Positions 49,894 through 58,667 of a DNA stretch of 62,458 bases are shown one piece after another. The translations under genes were made by a program, and so were the position numbers. This stretch comes from Clostridiales bacterium (lineage in GTDB: Bacteria; Bacillota; Clostridia; Oscillospirales; Oscillospiraceae). The stretch spans positions 1 through 62,458 of the forward strand of contig SFEX01000028.1 in assembly GCA_004557075.1 (NCBI GenBank), written 5' to 3'. Within the stretch, counting starts at the first letter, position 1; each line of letters opens with the position of its first letter. The notes under the pieces were generated by a model, which made no database searches, had not been told where the DNA came from, and was given only the letters and a program-made list of their open reading frames with translations.

Positions 49894-51285
49894 TTATCCT
49901 ACCTGGCAGATATACGCCATTTTGCCGCTGTAGAAGCGGGAGAAGTCTGCCATCGGGTCCATCCTGCTGTCGTTATACAGCCATGTACCGTCGGGCTGCT
50001 TTACAAGCATGATGTAGTTCTCCGCCGCGCCGTCGTAAGAGTCGGAATATGACGGCTCTCCGGTGGCCCATTTGAAGTATTCCGAGCTCTCGCCGCCGCT
50101 CCATTTCAGATCGCCGCTGTCGTTACGGTAGCAGCCTATCCATATATACTGAGCATCCGTGCTCGCGAGCAGCTCGCATATTCTCGCATAGTCCTCGTCA
50201 CTGCTTATGGTAGCCAGATGTCCGCCAAGCTCCATGCATCTCTGCTCCGCTACCTCCCAGTTCACATCCTCGGCATAAAGGCTGTAGTGCTTCTCTGTGG
50301 GTGGCGTGGGCGTAGGGGTGGGTTCCGGCGTCGTGGTCGGCGTGGGTGTAGGAGTCGGAGTAGGCTCCGGAGTCACGGCCACGGTGGGCGTCGGCGCAGG
50401 AGCAGGCTCGGGTAATGTAATGTCTATGCATCTCCCTGCAAAGCCCGATGCCGTCAGCAGCAGAGCTATGATAATAAGCGTGACGCAGGACACTGTCGCC
50501 GAGTGCTTCTGATGAATGTTCATCGCGGGCTTGGCCTGTTTTTCCTTCTTTGCCTCCGGCTTCGGCTCAGGTTTCTTCTCCGGCGCAGGCGCGGGCTTTT
50601 TCTCGGGTTCGGGCTTGGGAGCCGGCTTCTCAGGCTCCGGCTCTTTCTCCGGTTCCGGTTCTTTCTCAGGCTCCGGCTTCTCTGCCGGAGCTTCGGGAGC
50701 CGGTGCGACGCGCTCAGGCAGCTCCTCAGGCTCGTCGCCGCAGTAATCCCACAGCGCCTTGAGAAGCTCTTTGCTGTCCTGATATCTCTCCCGTACATCA
50801 AATGCAAGCGCCTTTTTTATGATCGCACCAAGCTTTTCATCAACAGGCGCGGGTATAGGCGGGATACTGCCGTTCATGCGGGTTTTCAGCGCGTTTACCC
50901 GCTCCTCGGCGCTTGGCTCGCCGCTCTCGGGCAAAAACGGCAGCCGTCCCCCGTTCAGGCCGGTGTACAGGATAAGGCCGATTGAATACACATCGGCCGC
51001 CGCACTTTTCTCGCCGCTCCAGAACATTTCCGGCGCCATAAACTCAAGCTCAAGCTTCGTCCAGCCCTCTTCCCCGGCTTTGCCGGCAGGGCCGACGGCG
51101 ACGCGGCCGTCATCAGCGATATATATATTACCCGTGCGGAATCCGCCTCTGAATCCGTTCTCTCCGCATTCGGAAGCCGCGATCTTGCAGAGCTTTTTTA
51201 TAAGGTCTAAAAGCTGCGCCGGTTCATACTTCGCAAGGTCGTCGCCGAGCAGTTTTTTGGGGTCAAATACCGGGTTATCCGCCAT
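49894..51285 (-). CDS. Pseudokinase / C-type lectin membrane fusion protein
   Basis: 463 residues. Residues about 20-205 resemble the C-lobe of a Ser/Thr kinase (FMAPEMFWSGEKSAAADVYSIG, then LILYTGLNGGRLPF and a final helix), but the HRDxxxxN motif is FRTGNIYI and DFG is VGP, and no Gly loop or Lys is seen: a pseudokinase. Next come a Glu/Pro/Lys-rich linker (EPEKEPEPEKEPEPEK), one helix (about 280-300), a PTPTPTPT spacer, and a C-type lectin domain (about 350-463: WEVAEQRCMELGGHLATISS, IWIGCYRNDSG, YICQVG). ATG at 51285 follows GGAGG. The lectin part is outside and the kinase-like part inside. Confidence 0.82.
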   Translation of the reverse strand: MADNPVFDPKKLLGDDLAKYEPAQLLDLIKKLCKIAASECGENGFRGGFRTGNIYIADDGRVAVGPAGKAGEEGWTKLELEFMAPEMFWSGEKSAAADVYSIGLILYTGLNGGRLPFLPESGEPSAEERVNALKTRMNGSIPPIPAPVDEKLGAIIKKALAFDVRERYQDSKELLKALWDYCGDEPEELPERVAPAPEAPAEKPEPEKEPEPEKEPEPEKPAPKPEPEKKPAPAPEKKPEPKPEAKKEKQAKPAMNIHQKHSATVSCVTLIIIALLLTASGFAGRCIDITLPEPAPAPTPTVAVTPEPTPTPTPTPTTTPEPTPTPTPPTEKHYSLYAEDVNWEVAEQRCMELGGHLATISSDEDYARICELLASTDAQYIWIGCYRNDSGDLKWSGGESSEYFKWATGEPSYSDSYDGAAENYIMLVKQPDGTWLYNDSRMDPMADFSRFYSGKMAYICQVG

Positions 51286-51460
51286 ACTTGTACCTCCGTT
51301 TACATAATTTATCGCTTTACATAATACCACAACAGTATGCGCAAGTCAAACATTAAGCGCGCGAAAAAAGTCTGCAAATGACATTGCACACGGCAATAGC
51401 GTCTTTTATTTTGCCGCATTGTGTGATATCATTTACTAATAAGGTTTTTTGGAGGCAGAC

Positions 51461-52093
51461 ATGAACGGACACGAATGCTATATAATCGGCGCGGGCGATT
51501 TCTACGGTCTGCGCGAAGCTCCCGACGACAGCGACTATGTCATAGCCGCCGACGCGGGATATAATTACTGCCGTGAAAACAATATAATACCCGACCTCGT
51601 TCTCGGTGATTTTGACTCGCTCGGCGAGAAGCCGAAGCATGAGCATCTGCTGGAGCTTCCAGTTGAAAAGGATGATACCGACGCGATGTACGCGCTCAAG
51701 CTCGGTCTTGAAAAGGGCTACCGGCGATTTTATATCTACGGCGGCTTAGGCGGCAAGCGCCCCGACCACAGCATCGCCAATTTGCAGTCGCTGCTGTATC
51801 TTGCGAACAGAGGCGCAAGGGGCTGGCTTTTCGGCGAGAAATATGTATGGACGGCAATTAAAAACTCCTCCCTGCGTATCGCGGGCGAGGGCGATGTATC
51901 CGTGTTCTGCCTTGACGGGAGAGCCGAGGGCGTGTCCCTCAAGGGGCTTAAATACGAGCTTTCCGACGCGTCTCTCTGCTCGGATTTCCCGCTCGGCGTC
52001 AGCAACAGCTTTGTCTGCCCCGAAGCGGAGATATCCGTTTCTAACGGCGCTCTTATTATTATGTACGGCATTAAGGTGAACGAAATTGATTAA
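51461..52093 (+). CDS. thiN: Thiamine pyrophosphokinase
   Basis: 210 residues; converts thiamine and ATP to thiamine diphosphate. Family motifs: DLVLGDFDSLGE, VEKDDTDAMYALK (substrate Asp residues), YGGLGGKRPDHSIANL, and a C-terminal beta domain (GVSLKGLKYEL and FPLGVSN). ATG at 51461 has GGAGG 6 bases upstream. The stop overlaps the mnmG start by 8 bases. Confidence 0.92.
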   Translation: MNGHECYIIGAGDFYGLREAPDDSDYVIAADAGYNYCRENNIIPDLVLGDFDSLGEKPKHEHLLELPVEKDDTDAMYALKLGLEKGYRRFYIYGGLGGKRPDHSIANLQSLLYLANRGARGWLFGEKYVWTAIKNSSLRIAGEGDVSVFCLDGRAEGVSLKGLKYELSDASLCSDFPLGVSNSFVCPEAEISVSNGALIIMYGIKVNEID

Positions 52094-53957
52094 ATACTCT
52101 GCTGGAAAATGCGATATCGCGGTCATCGGCGCAGGCCACGCGGGCATTGAGGCCGCGCTGGCGGCGGCCCGCATGGGGCTTGACACGATATGCTTTGCCA
52201 TAAATCTTGACAGCGTCGGGAATATGCCCTGCAATCCGGCAATCGGTGGCACTGGCAAGGGTCATTTAGTGCGCGAGCTTGACGCTCTCGGCGGCGAGAT
52301 GGGCAAAGCCGCGGATAAGGCATGCATCCAGTACCGTATGCTCAACCGTGGCAAGGGTCCCGCCGTGCACTCCCTGCGCGCTCAGGCCGACCGCCGCCGC
52401 TATCAGGAGGTCATGAAGCAGACCCTTGAGCGGCAGGATAATCTGCGCACAAAGCAGGCGGAGGTCGTGGAGATAGGCGTCAAAGACGGCGCTGTGTGCT
52501 CTGTGACAACGCACACGGGCGCCGTTTACGAGTGCCGCGCCGCGATAATCGCCAGCGGCACATATCTCGACAGCCGAACCATTGTCGGCGAGGTCATACG
52601 CTCCTCCGGCCCCGACGGGCTCGCCGCAGCTACAGGTCTGACCGCCTGTCTGCGCAAGCTTGGGCTTTCCATACGCAGGTTCAAAACCGGCACACCGCCG
52701 CGCGTGAACGCACGCAGCGTTGACTTTTCCAAAATGGAGCTTCAGCCCGGTGACGAGGAGACGGAGGGCTTTTCCTTTGATACCCTCATCCCGCCTGAGA
52801 ACAGGGCGGTCTGCTGGCTTACCTACACAAACGAGCGCACGCACAGGATAATTCTCGATAACCTCGACCGCAGTCCCATTTACTCCGGCGTCATAGAGGG
52901 CGTCGGCCCGCGCTATTGCCCGAGCATCGAGACGAAAATAATGACCTTCCGGGACAAGCCGAGGCATCAGCTTTTCATCGAGCCGATGGGGCTTAACACC
53001 GAGGAGCTTTACATTCAGGGGCTGTCATCATCCCTGCCGGAGGAGGTGCAGCTAAAAATGCTGCACACGATAGCGGGGCTTGAAAATGCCGAGATGACCC
53101 GCTGCGCCTACGCGATAGAATACGACTGCGTAGACCCCACAGAGCTTTATCCGACGCTGGAAACCAAAAAGGTCAGCGGTCTGTACGGCGCGGGACAGTT
53201 TAACGGCTCGTCCGGCTACGAGGAGGCCGCCGCGCAGGGCTTTGTCGCGGGCGTAAACGCAGCGCTGAAGCTTCGCGGCGAGGAACCGATGATCCTAAAG
53301 CGCTCCGACGGATATATCGGCACGCTCATTGACGATCTCGTGACTAAGGGCACAAACGAGCCTTACCGCATGATGACCTCGCGCAGCGAATACCGTCTGC
53401 TCCACCGGCAGGACAACGCCGATAAGCGTCTGAGTGCCATTGGGCTGAGAATCGGGCTTGTGTCCCCGGAGCGGCATCAGGCGGTGCTTGATAAATACGC
53501 CATGGTCGATAAAGAGCTTGCGCGGCTTGAAAAAGCGCACCTTGCGCCGTCGGATGGGCTGAACTCGTTTCTGTTAGAGTGCGGCACGGCGCCGCTTTCA
53601 AGCGGCATATCGCTTGCAGAGCTTATCCGCAGACCTCAGCTCGGCTACGAGTGCCTTGCGCCCTTTGACCCTGCTCGTCCGGAGCTTCCGAGGCCGGTCT
53701 GGTACGCGGCGGAGATCAGCCTCAAATACGAGGGCTACATAAAGCGTCAGCTAAAGCAGGTGGAGGAATTTGCCCGCATGGAGAAAAAGCTCCTGCCCGA
53801 CGATATTGACTACGACGCCGTCACAGGGCTTCGCCTTGAGGCGCGGGAAAAGCTCAAGAAGATACGCCCTCACTCTTTTGGGCAGGCAAGCCGGATATCG
53901 GGGGTCTCCCCTGCCGATATCTCGGTGCTGATGATATGGATGGAGGGCAGAAGATGA
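52086..53957 (+). CDS. mnmG: tRNA uridine-34 carboxymethylaminomethyl modification enzyme MnmG
   Basis: 623 residues. FAD-dependent enzyme that with MnmE modifies U34 of tRNAs. FAD motif VIGAGHAGIEAALAAARMG, then CNPAIGGTGKGHLVRELDAL, LRAQADRRRYQ and the C-terminal ISGVSPADISVLMIWM region. The start is a TTG at 52086, inside thiN, with AAGGTG 7 bases before it. No MnmE gene is in the window. Confidence 0.94.
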   Translation: MIKYSAGKCDIAVIGAGHAGIEAALAAARMGLDTICFAINLDSVGNMPCNPAIGGTGKGHLVRELDALGGEMGKAADKACIQYRMLNRGKGPAVHSLRAQADRRRYQEVMKQTLERQDNLRTKQAEVVEIGVKDGAVCSVTTHTGAVYECRAAIIASGTYLDSRTIVGEVIRSSGPDGLAAATGLTACLRKLGLSIRRFKTGTPPRVNARSVDFSKMELQPGDEETEGFSFDTLIPPENRAVCWLTYTNERTHRIILDNLDRSPIYSGVIEGVGPRYCPSIETKIMTFRDKPRHQLFIEPMGLNTEELYIQGLSSSLPEEVQLKMLHTIAGLENAEMTRCAYAIEYDCVDPTELYPTLETKKVSGLYGAGQFNGSSGYEEAAAQGFVAGVNAALKLRGEEPMILKRSDGYIGTLIDDLVTKGTNEPYRMMTSRSEYRLLHRQDNADKRLSAIGLRIGLVSPERHQAVLDKYAMVDKELARLEKAHLAPSDGLNSFLLECGTAPLSSGISLAELIRRPQLGYECLAPFDPARPELPRPVWYAAEISLKYEGYIKRQLKQVEEFARMEKKLLPDDIDYDAVTGLRLEAREKLKKIRPHSFGQASRISGVSPADISVLMIWMEGRR

Positions 53958-54949
53958 AAAAGGTCGTACTCGGCTTCTCCGGCGGCGTGGACTCCTCTGT
54001 CTGCGCAATGCTTCTGAAAAACGCAGGCTTCGACGTTCTCGGCCTGTATATCGACAACGCCGACGAAAAAGCTCGCTTTGATGCTGTGAGTACAGCAGAA
54101 TTTATAGGCATACCGCTTGAGATATTAGACGCGAACAATGAACTTGAAGATCTCGTATGCAAGCCCTTCGCCGAGGCGTATCTCAGGGGCGAGACGCCGA
54201 ATCCCTGCATAATCTGCAACCCGACGCTCAAATTCAAAGCCCTGCTCGAGCTTGCAGACAAAGTCTGCGCAGAGCACATTGCGACAGGCCACTACGCGAG
54301 GGCAGACGGCGGCGCTTTGTATAAGGGCCTGCCCGCCAACGACCAGAGCTATATGCTCTGCCGCATAAGGCGCGAGCAATTAAATAGGCTCATCCTCCCC
54401 CTCGGCGGATATGACAAGCAGCAGGTGCGGCAGTTGGCGGAGGAATTTAAGCTACCCGTCGCCAAAAAGCCCGATAGCATGGAGATATGCTTTATTCCCG
54501 ACAAGGACTACATCGGCTGGCTCGGCAGACGCAGCACACTGCCGCCTGCCGGAGACCTCGTTTTCCACGGCGAAACCATAGGCCGCCACGAGGGCATACA
54601 CCGCCTAACGGTCGGTCAGCGCATACCGGGGCTGTTTAACGGCAGAAAGCTTTATGTTTCCGCAATAGACCCTGACACCAACGCTATCGAGCTGGCACTC
54701 TGGGAGGAGCTTTTTAAAACCGAGGTGCTCGCGCGAGGCTTTAACTGGCTGTGCGATGTTCCCTCCGAGCCTGTTCGCGCAAGCGTCAGGGTGCGGCATA
54801 CAAAATGGGAAAATCCCGACTGCACCGCCTATATTGAGGGCGATATCGTCAGGATAATCTGCGATGATCCAGTGCGCGCTCCCGCAAAGGGGCAGTCGGC
54901 GGTTCTGTACGACGGCGACAGGGTGCTCGGGGGCGGATTTATTACCTAA
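53954..54949 (+). CDS. mnmA: tRNA-specific 2-thiouridylase MnmA
   Basis: 331 residues, a little shorter than usual (about 360). Thiolates U34 of Lys, Glu and Gln tRNAs. PP-loop GFSGGVDSSV; the catalytic Cys pair is in NPCIICNPTLKF and DSMEICFIPD; GHYAR and VGQR follow. The ATG overlaps the mnmG stop (ATGA). Together mnmG and mnmA make the mnm5s2U34 modification, so the coupling is functionally reasonable. Confidence 0.94.
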   Translation: MKKVVLGFSGGVDSSVCAMLLKNAGFDVLGLYIDNADEKARFDAVSTAEFIGIPLEILDANNELEDLVCKPFAEAYLRGETPNPCIICNPTLKFKALLELADKVCAEHIATGHYARADGGALYKGLPANDQSYMLCRIRREQLNRLILPLGGYDKQQVRQLAEEFKLPVAKKPDSMEICFIPDKDYIGWLGRRSTLPPAGDLVFHGETIGRHEGIHRLTVGQRIPGLFNGRKLYVSAIDPDTNAIELALWEELFKTEVLARGFNWLCDVPSEPVRASVRVRHTKWENPDCTAYIEGDIVRIICDDPVRAPAKGQSAVLYDGDRVLGGGFIT

Positions 54950-55064
54950 TAGCAGGGTGAAAACCACGCAAAAAACCGTCGAATTGACAATTGACGGCGC
55001 TGCGCTTTTGTGAGAAAATATCGAACATTATAAACTATTAAATCTATATTTCAGGAGGCATCTT

Positions 55065-56555
55065 ATGGCTATTTATTTTAATGAACCCTCAAGAACCTTC
55101 AGCGAGTATCTTCTAATTCCCGGATACACCGACGAAAACTGCATTCCCGATAATGTTTCGTTAAAAACGCCTCTTGTTAAGTTCAAAAAAGGCGAGACCC
55201 CCGCGCTGAGCCTGAACGTCCCCTTCGTCTCCGCCATCATGCAGTCTGTTTCAAACGACACTATGGCGATCGCGCTTGCAAAAGAGGGCGGCATTTCCTT
55301 CATCTACGGCTCCCAGTCTATCGAGGACGAGGCGGCAATGGTCGCCCGCGTAAAGAGCTATAAGGCCGGCTTTGTGCCCAGCGCCTCCAACATCATGCCC
55401 GGTCAGACCCTCGCGGACGTCCTCGCTCTCAAGGAGGAAAAGGGCTACTCGACCATGGCAGTCACTGAAGACGGCACTCCCAACGGCAAGCTTTTGGGCA
55501 TCGTCTCCAGCCGCGACTACCGCGTCTCCCGCATGAGCCTTGACACCAAGGTTTGCGAGTTCATGACGCCGCTTGAAAAGCTTGTGACCGCCCCGGAGGG
55601 CACCTCTCTCAAGGAGGCAAACGATATCATCTGGGATAATAAGCTCAACTCCCTGCCCATCGTGAGCCCGGATGGCAACCTTCTCTATTTCGTTTTCCGC
55701 AAGGACTACGCCGAGCACAAGAACAACCCCGGCGAGCTTCTTGACTCCCAGAAGCGCTACGTTGTCGGCGCGGGCATAAACAGCCGCGACTACGAGCAGC
55801 GCGTTCCCGCTCTCGTCGATGCGGGCGCAGACGTACTGTGCATCGACTCCTCCGAGGGCTTCTCCTGCTGGCAGAAAAAGACCATCGACTTCATCCGCGC
55901 AAAGTACGGCGACAGCGTCAAGGTCGGCGCAGGCAACGTCGTTGACCGCGACGGCTTCCTGTTCCTCGCCGAGGCCGGCGCTGACTTTGTAAAGGTCGGC
56001 ATAGGCGGCGGCTCGATATGCATAACGCGCGAGACCAAGGGCATAGGCCGCGGACAGGCTACCGCGCTTATCGAGGTCGCGGCGGCTCGCGATGAGTATT
56101 TTGAGAAAACCGGCATTTACGTCCCCATATGCTCCGACGGCGGCCTTGTTCACGATTATCACATGACGCTGGCTCTCGCCATGGGCGCGGATTTCCTCAT
56201 GATGGGCCGCTACTTCGCCCGCTTCGACGAAAGCCCCACGGCAAAGCTCATGGTAAACGGCAGCTACGTCAAAGAATACTGGGGCGAGGGCTCCAACCGT
56301 GCGCGCAACTGGCAGCGCTACGACCTCGGCGGTCAGAGCAAGCTCAGCTTCGAGGAAGGCGTTGACTCCTATGTCACCTACGCAGGCCCCCTGCACGACA
56401 ACCTTGAAAAGAGCGTTTATAAGATAAAGTCCACCATGTGCAACTGCGGCGTGACCGATCTTGACGCGCTCAAGCGCAACGCAAAGCTCACCCTTGTCTC
56501 CTCCGTCAGCATCGTTGAGGGCGGAAGCCACGACGTTATCCTGAAAAACAAGTGA
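55065..56555 (+). CDS. guaB: IMP dehydrogenase
   Basis: 496 residues; oxidises IMP to XMP, the first step to GMP. TIM barrel with two CBS domains inserted (about 95-220: GIVSSRDYR, then EANDIIWDNKLNSLPIVSPDG). The catalytic Cys is in KVGIGGGSICITRE, with the mobile flap at GSNRARNWQRY and the substrate site DGGLVHDYH. AGGAGG 7 bases before the ATG. Flanked by its own terminator. Confidence 0.94.
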   Translation: MAIYFNEPSRTFSEYLLIPGYTDENCIPDNVSLKTPLVKFKKGETPALSLNVPFVSAIMQSVSNDTMAIALAKEGGISFIYGSQSIEDEAAMVARVKSYKAGFVPSASNIMPGQTLADVLALKEEKGYSTMAVTEDGTPNGKLLGIVSSRDYRVSRMSLDTKVCEFMTPLEKLVTAPEGTSLKEANDIIWDNKLNSLPIVSPDGNLLYFVFRKDYAEHKNNPGELLDSQKRYVVGAGINSRDYEQRVPALVDAGADVLCIDSSEGFSCWQKKTIDFIRAKYGDSVKVGAGNVVDRDGFLFLAEAGADFVKVGIGGGSICITRETKGIGRGQATALIEVAAARDEYFEKTGIYVPICSDGGLVHDYHMTLALAMGADFLMMGRYFARFDESPTAKLMVNGSYVKEYWGEGSNRARNWQRYDLGGQSKLSFEEGVDSYVTYAGPLHDNLEKSVYKIKSTMCNCGVTDLDALKRNAKLTLVSSVSIVEGGSHDVILKNK

Positions 56556-56565
56556 TGCATATATG

Positions 56566-56601
56566 AAAAATCTCCTGCTGCAAAAACAGCAGGAGATTTT
56601 T
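56566..56601. terminator. Bidirectional terminator between guaB and cysE
   Basis: AAAAATCTCCTGCTG / CAGCAGGAGATTTTT arms around CAAAAA; convergent genes end on both sides. Confidence 0.88.
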
Positions 56602-56604
56602 CCT

Positions 56605-57252
56605 TTATTTGTTGTCCATGTTTATAAGTCTGGTGTTTATATCGCACAGCGCCCGGCGTATGGCGGAAAGCTCCTCTGTAATGGGGTCGGAGATGTTGAC
56701 CTGGTCGACCTCGGTCGCAAAGTCCATTTTCTCGCCCCTGCGCTTTACAACTCTTGCGGGGATGCCGACCGCGGTGCTGTCGGGCGGTATCTCGCTGAGC
56801 ACGACGGAGTTTGCGGCGATTCGGCTGTTATCGCCCACCTTGAACGGCCCTAAAACCTTGGCTCCCGTGCCGATGAGCACGTTGTTGCCTATCGTCGGGT
56901 GGCGCTTGCCGCTGTCCTTACCGGTACCGCCGAGCGTGACGCCGTGGTAGATGAGGCAGTCGTCGCCTATCTCGGCGGTTTCGCCTATGACTATGCCCAT
57001 GCCGTGGTCGATGACAAGGCGCTTGCCTATCTTCGCGCCGGGGTGGATCTCAATGCCGGTGCGGTGCCTCGCGATCTGTGATATCAGGCGGGCGATGAAC
57101 ATATAATTATGCTCATAGCACCAGTGCGCCTTCCTGTGATATCTGACGGCCTTGACGCCCGGGTACAGCAGCAGCACTTCGAGCGGATTTCTCGCCGCCG
57201 GGTCGCGGGCGAGATAGGCATTTACGGTCTCAAGCGTATCCTGAAATGACAT
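56605..57252 (-). CDS. cysE: Serine O-acetyltransferase
   Basis: 215 residues. Acetylates serine to O-acetylserine, the substrate of CysK. N-terminal helical part and a left-handed beta-helix with hexapeptide repeats: GIEIHPGAKIGKRLVIDHGM, ETAEIGDDCLIYHGVTLGGT, and the active His in IDHGMG and HGVT. AAGGAGG 8 bases upstream. It follows cysK on the same strand, with a 265-bp structured element in between. Confidence 0.94.
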   Translation of the reverse strand: MSFQDTLETVNAYLARDPAARNPLEVLLLYPGVKAVRYHRKAHWCYEHNYMFIARLISQIARHRTGIEIHPGAKIGKRLVIDHGMGIVIGETAEIGDDCLIYHGVTLGGTGKDSGKRHPTIGNNVLIGTGAKVLGPFKVGDNSRIAANSVVLSEIPPDSTAVGIPARVVKRRGEKMDFATEVDQVNISDPITEELSAIRRALCDINTRLINMDNK

Positions 57253-57263
57253 GATCAGTCCTC

Positions 57264-57541
57264 CTTAAGCATAAGACGAGCATACGAACTCGCCTCTGCA
57301 AAGTCTTTTTTGTCCTTTCTCTGCGTTATCGTCCTTGAAATACGCCAGTATTCCTGCGTCCTCTGCCTTGATAAAGGACAAAAACTCATTTGCAGAGGTC
57401 GTAGATTTTTAAGTGAGATAGGGTTGGCACAGGCAAGGCTTCGTGATTGAGGGAGGCTGTCGCCTTGTGATTGAGCGAAACGCAGCCTGTGCCAACAATA
57501 TCCGCTTAAAAACGGGTTCATATACTCGCCTTATGCTTAAA
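57264..57541. repeat. Inverted-repeat-bounded structured element in cysK-cysE spacer
   Basis: 278 bp. Terminal arms 57264-57292 and 57513-57541 match at 24 of 29 positions in inverted orientation; all five differences are transitions compatible with G-U pairs. Inside lie two further hairpins: CCTCTGCAAA/TTTGCAGAGG plus GTCCTTT/AAAGGAC (57293-57398), and the perfect 12-bp GTTGGCACAGGC/GCCTGTGCCAAC (57423-57496). An open minus-strand frame crosses it but has no coding character. It supplies the last seven codons of cysK and ends just before the cysE ribosome site. MITE-like or RNA element. Confidence 0.6.
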
Positions 57542-58459
57542 CATACGGCTTGAGAGATATCTCTCTCCCGTATCCGGCAGCAGAGCCACGATGGTCTTGC
57601 CCGCGTTTTCGCGGCGCTTTGCCAGCTCCTTTGCCGCGTGCAGAGCCGCGCCGGAGCTTATGCCGACGAGCAGCCCCTCGCTGCGGGCAATCTCGCGTCC
57701 GGCGGCGTAGGCGTCCTCGTCCGATACGGTCATTATCTCGTCCAAGATATCGCGGTTGAGGGTCTCGGGCACAAAGTTTGCGCCTATACCCTGAAGGTCG
57801 TGCGGGCCCGCTATGCCCTTGGACAGCAGCGGCGAGCCGGCAGGCTCAACGGCGACAATTTTTACATCCTTATTGCGGCTTTTGAGGTATTCTCCCACGC
57901 CGCTTATCGTTCCGCCGGTGCCGACACCGGCGACGAATATATCCACCTTGCCGTCGGTGTCCTCCCAGATCTCGGGGCCGGTCGTCACTCTGTGCGCGGC
58001 GGGGTTTGCGGGATTTACAAACTGCCCCGCGATAATGCTGCCGGGGATGCTGCTTTTAAGCTCCTCGGCCTTTTTGACAGCGCCCGCCATGCCAAGCTTG
58101 CCCGGAGTGAGTACAAGCTCCGCGCCGTATGCTGTCATAAGCAGTCTGCGCTCTTCGCTCATGCTGTCGGGCATTACAATGATAACTTTGTAGCCGCGCG
58201 AGGCGCCTATGGCGGCGATGCCGATGCCGGTGTTGCCGCTGGTCGGCTCGATTATGACGCTGCCGCGTCCTATGATTCCCTTGGCCTCGGCGTCGTCCAA
58301 AATTGCCTTCGCGGCTCTGTCCTTGGCAGAGCCTGTGGGGTTAAATCTCTCCAGCTTGACCAGCACGCGGGCAAGCAGCCCGTTCTCTTTTTCGATATTT
58401 CTCAGCTCAGCAATGGGCGTGTGCCCAACGAGCTCGGACACGGATTTATATATTTTCAT
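57518..58459 (-). CDS. cysK: Cysteine synthase A
   Basis: 313 residues. PLP enzyme that makes cysteine from O-acetylserine and sulfide. The PLP Lys is in NPTGSAKDRAAKAI, followed by PTSGNTGIG, the phosphate loop GTGGTISG and DTGERYLSS. Start is the ATG at 58459; the frame open further upstream includes the leader terminator and is not translated from there. The last seven residues (FKHKASI) come from the repeat element downstream. Expression is probably controlled by the leader peptide and terminator at 58484-58620. Confidence 0.95.
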   Translation of the reverse strand: MKIYKSVSELVGHTPIAELRNIEKENGLLARVLVKLERFNPTGSAKDRAAKAILDDAEAKGIIGRGSVIIEPTSGNTGIGIAAIGASRGYKVIIVMPDSMSEERRLLMTAYGAELVLTPGKLGMAGAVKKAEELKSSIPGSIIAGQFVNPANPAAHRVTTGPEIWEDTDGKVDIFVAGVGTGGTISGVGEYLKSRNKDVKIVAVEPAGSPLLSKGIAGPHDLQGIGANFVPETLNRDILDEIMTVSDEDAYAAGREIARSEGLLVGISSGAALHAAKELAKRRENAGKTIVALLPDTGERYLSSRMFKHKASI

Positions 58460-58483
58460 TTTCCAATAATCCCTTTCATTTAT

Positions 58484-58514
58484 AATAAAAAATGACGATG
58501 CACACCGCATCGTC
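58484..58514 (-). terminator. Attenuator terminator upstream of cysK
   Basis: Minus strand: GACGATGC, loop GGTGT, GCATCGTC, then ATTTTTTATT. It lies between the leader ORF stop (58540) and the cysK start (58459), so transcription must pass it to reach cysK. Confidence 0.8.
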
Positions 58515-58558
58515 GCACAAAATAAGCCATTCGGCAAAATCAGAGCGTGCGGCGGCGG
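58505..58558 (-). promoter_or_regulatory. Possible antiterminator pairing in the cysK leader
   Basis: Minus-strand CCGCCGCCGCAC (58547-58558, the Arg codons and stop-proximal part of the leader ORF) can pair with GTGCGACGATGCGG (58505-58518), which contains the 5' arm of the terminator; one mismatch and a two-base bulge. The two structures exclude each other. Confidence 0.5.
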
Positions 58559-58620
58559 CAACATCGACAGGTACAGATGCTGCAACAGTAAGTCTTAGCG
58601 GCCGTAGTCCTCATTTTCAT
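58540..58620 (-). CDS. Cys-rich leader peptide of cysK
   Basis: 26 codons (24 if the second ATG at 58614, with better AGGAG spacing of 8, is used). The peptide contains YCCSICTCRCC: six Cys in eleven residues, then RRRTL and a stop. It lies between a strong promoter (58668-58696) and an intrinsic terminator (58484-58514), directly before cysteine synthase. This is the layout of a translation-dependent attenuator in which scarce Cys-tRNA stalls the ribosome on the Cys codons. The peptide itself need not have any function. Confidence 0.75.
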   Translation of the reverse strand: MKMRTTAAKTYCCSICTCRCCRRRTL

Positions 58621-58667
58621 CGCTCCTTTTTAATTCCTACCGAAATTGTGGGTGATTGCCCTACTGC

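Noticed and set aside
51331..51460. Possible TPP riboswitch upstream of thiN
   Set aside because: The conserved CTGAGA and ACCTGA elements are not present.
54950..55064. Possible purine riboswitch upstream of guaB
   Set aside because: The segment is only 115 bases, and I could not find the purine-aptamer core or a terminator hairpin.
55251..56531. 426-codon minus-strand frame opposite guaB
   Set aside because: Antisense shadow; guaB has all catalytic motifs and a ribosome site.
57255..57521. 88-codon minus-strand ORF between cysK and cysE
   Set aside because: It runs through nested inverted repeats and has no credible start signal; better explained as a structured repeat.
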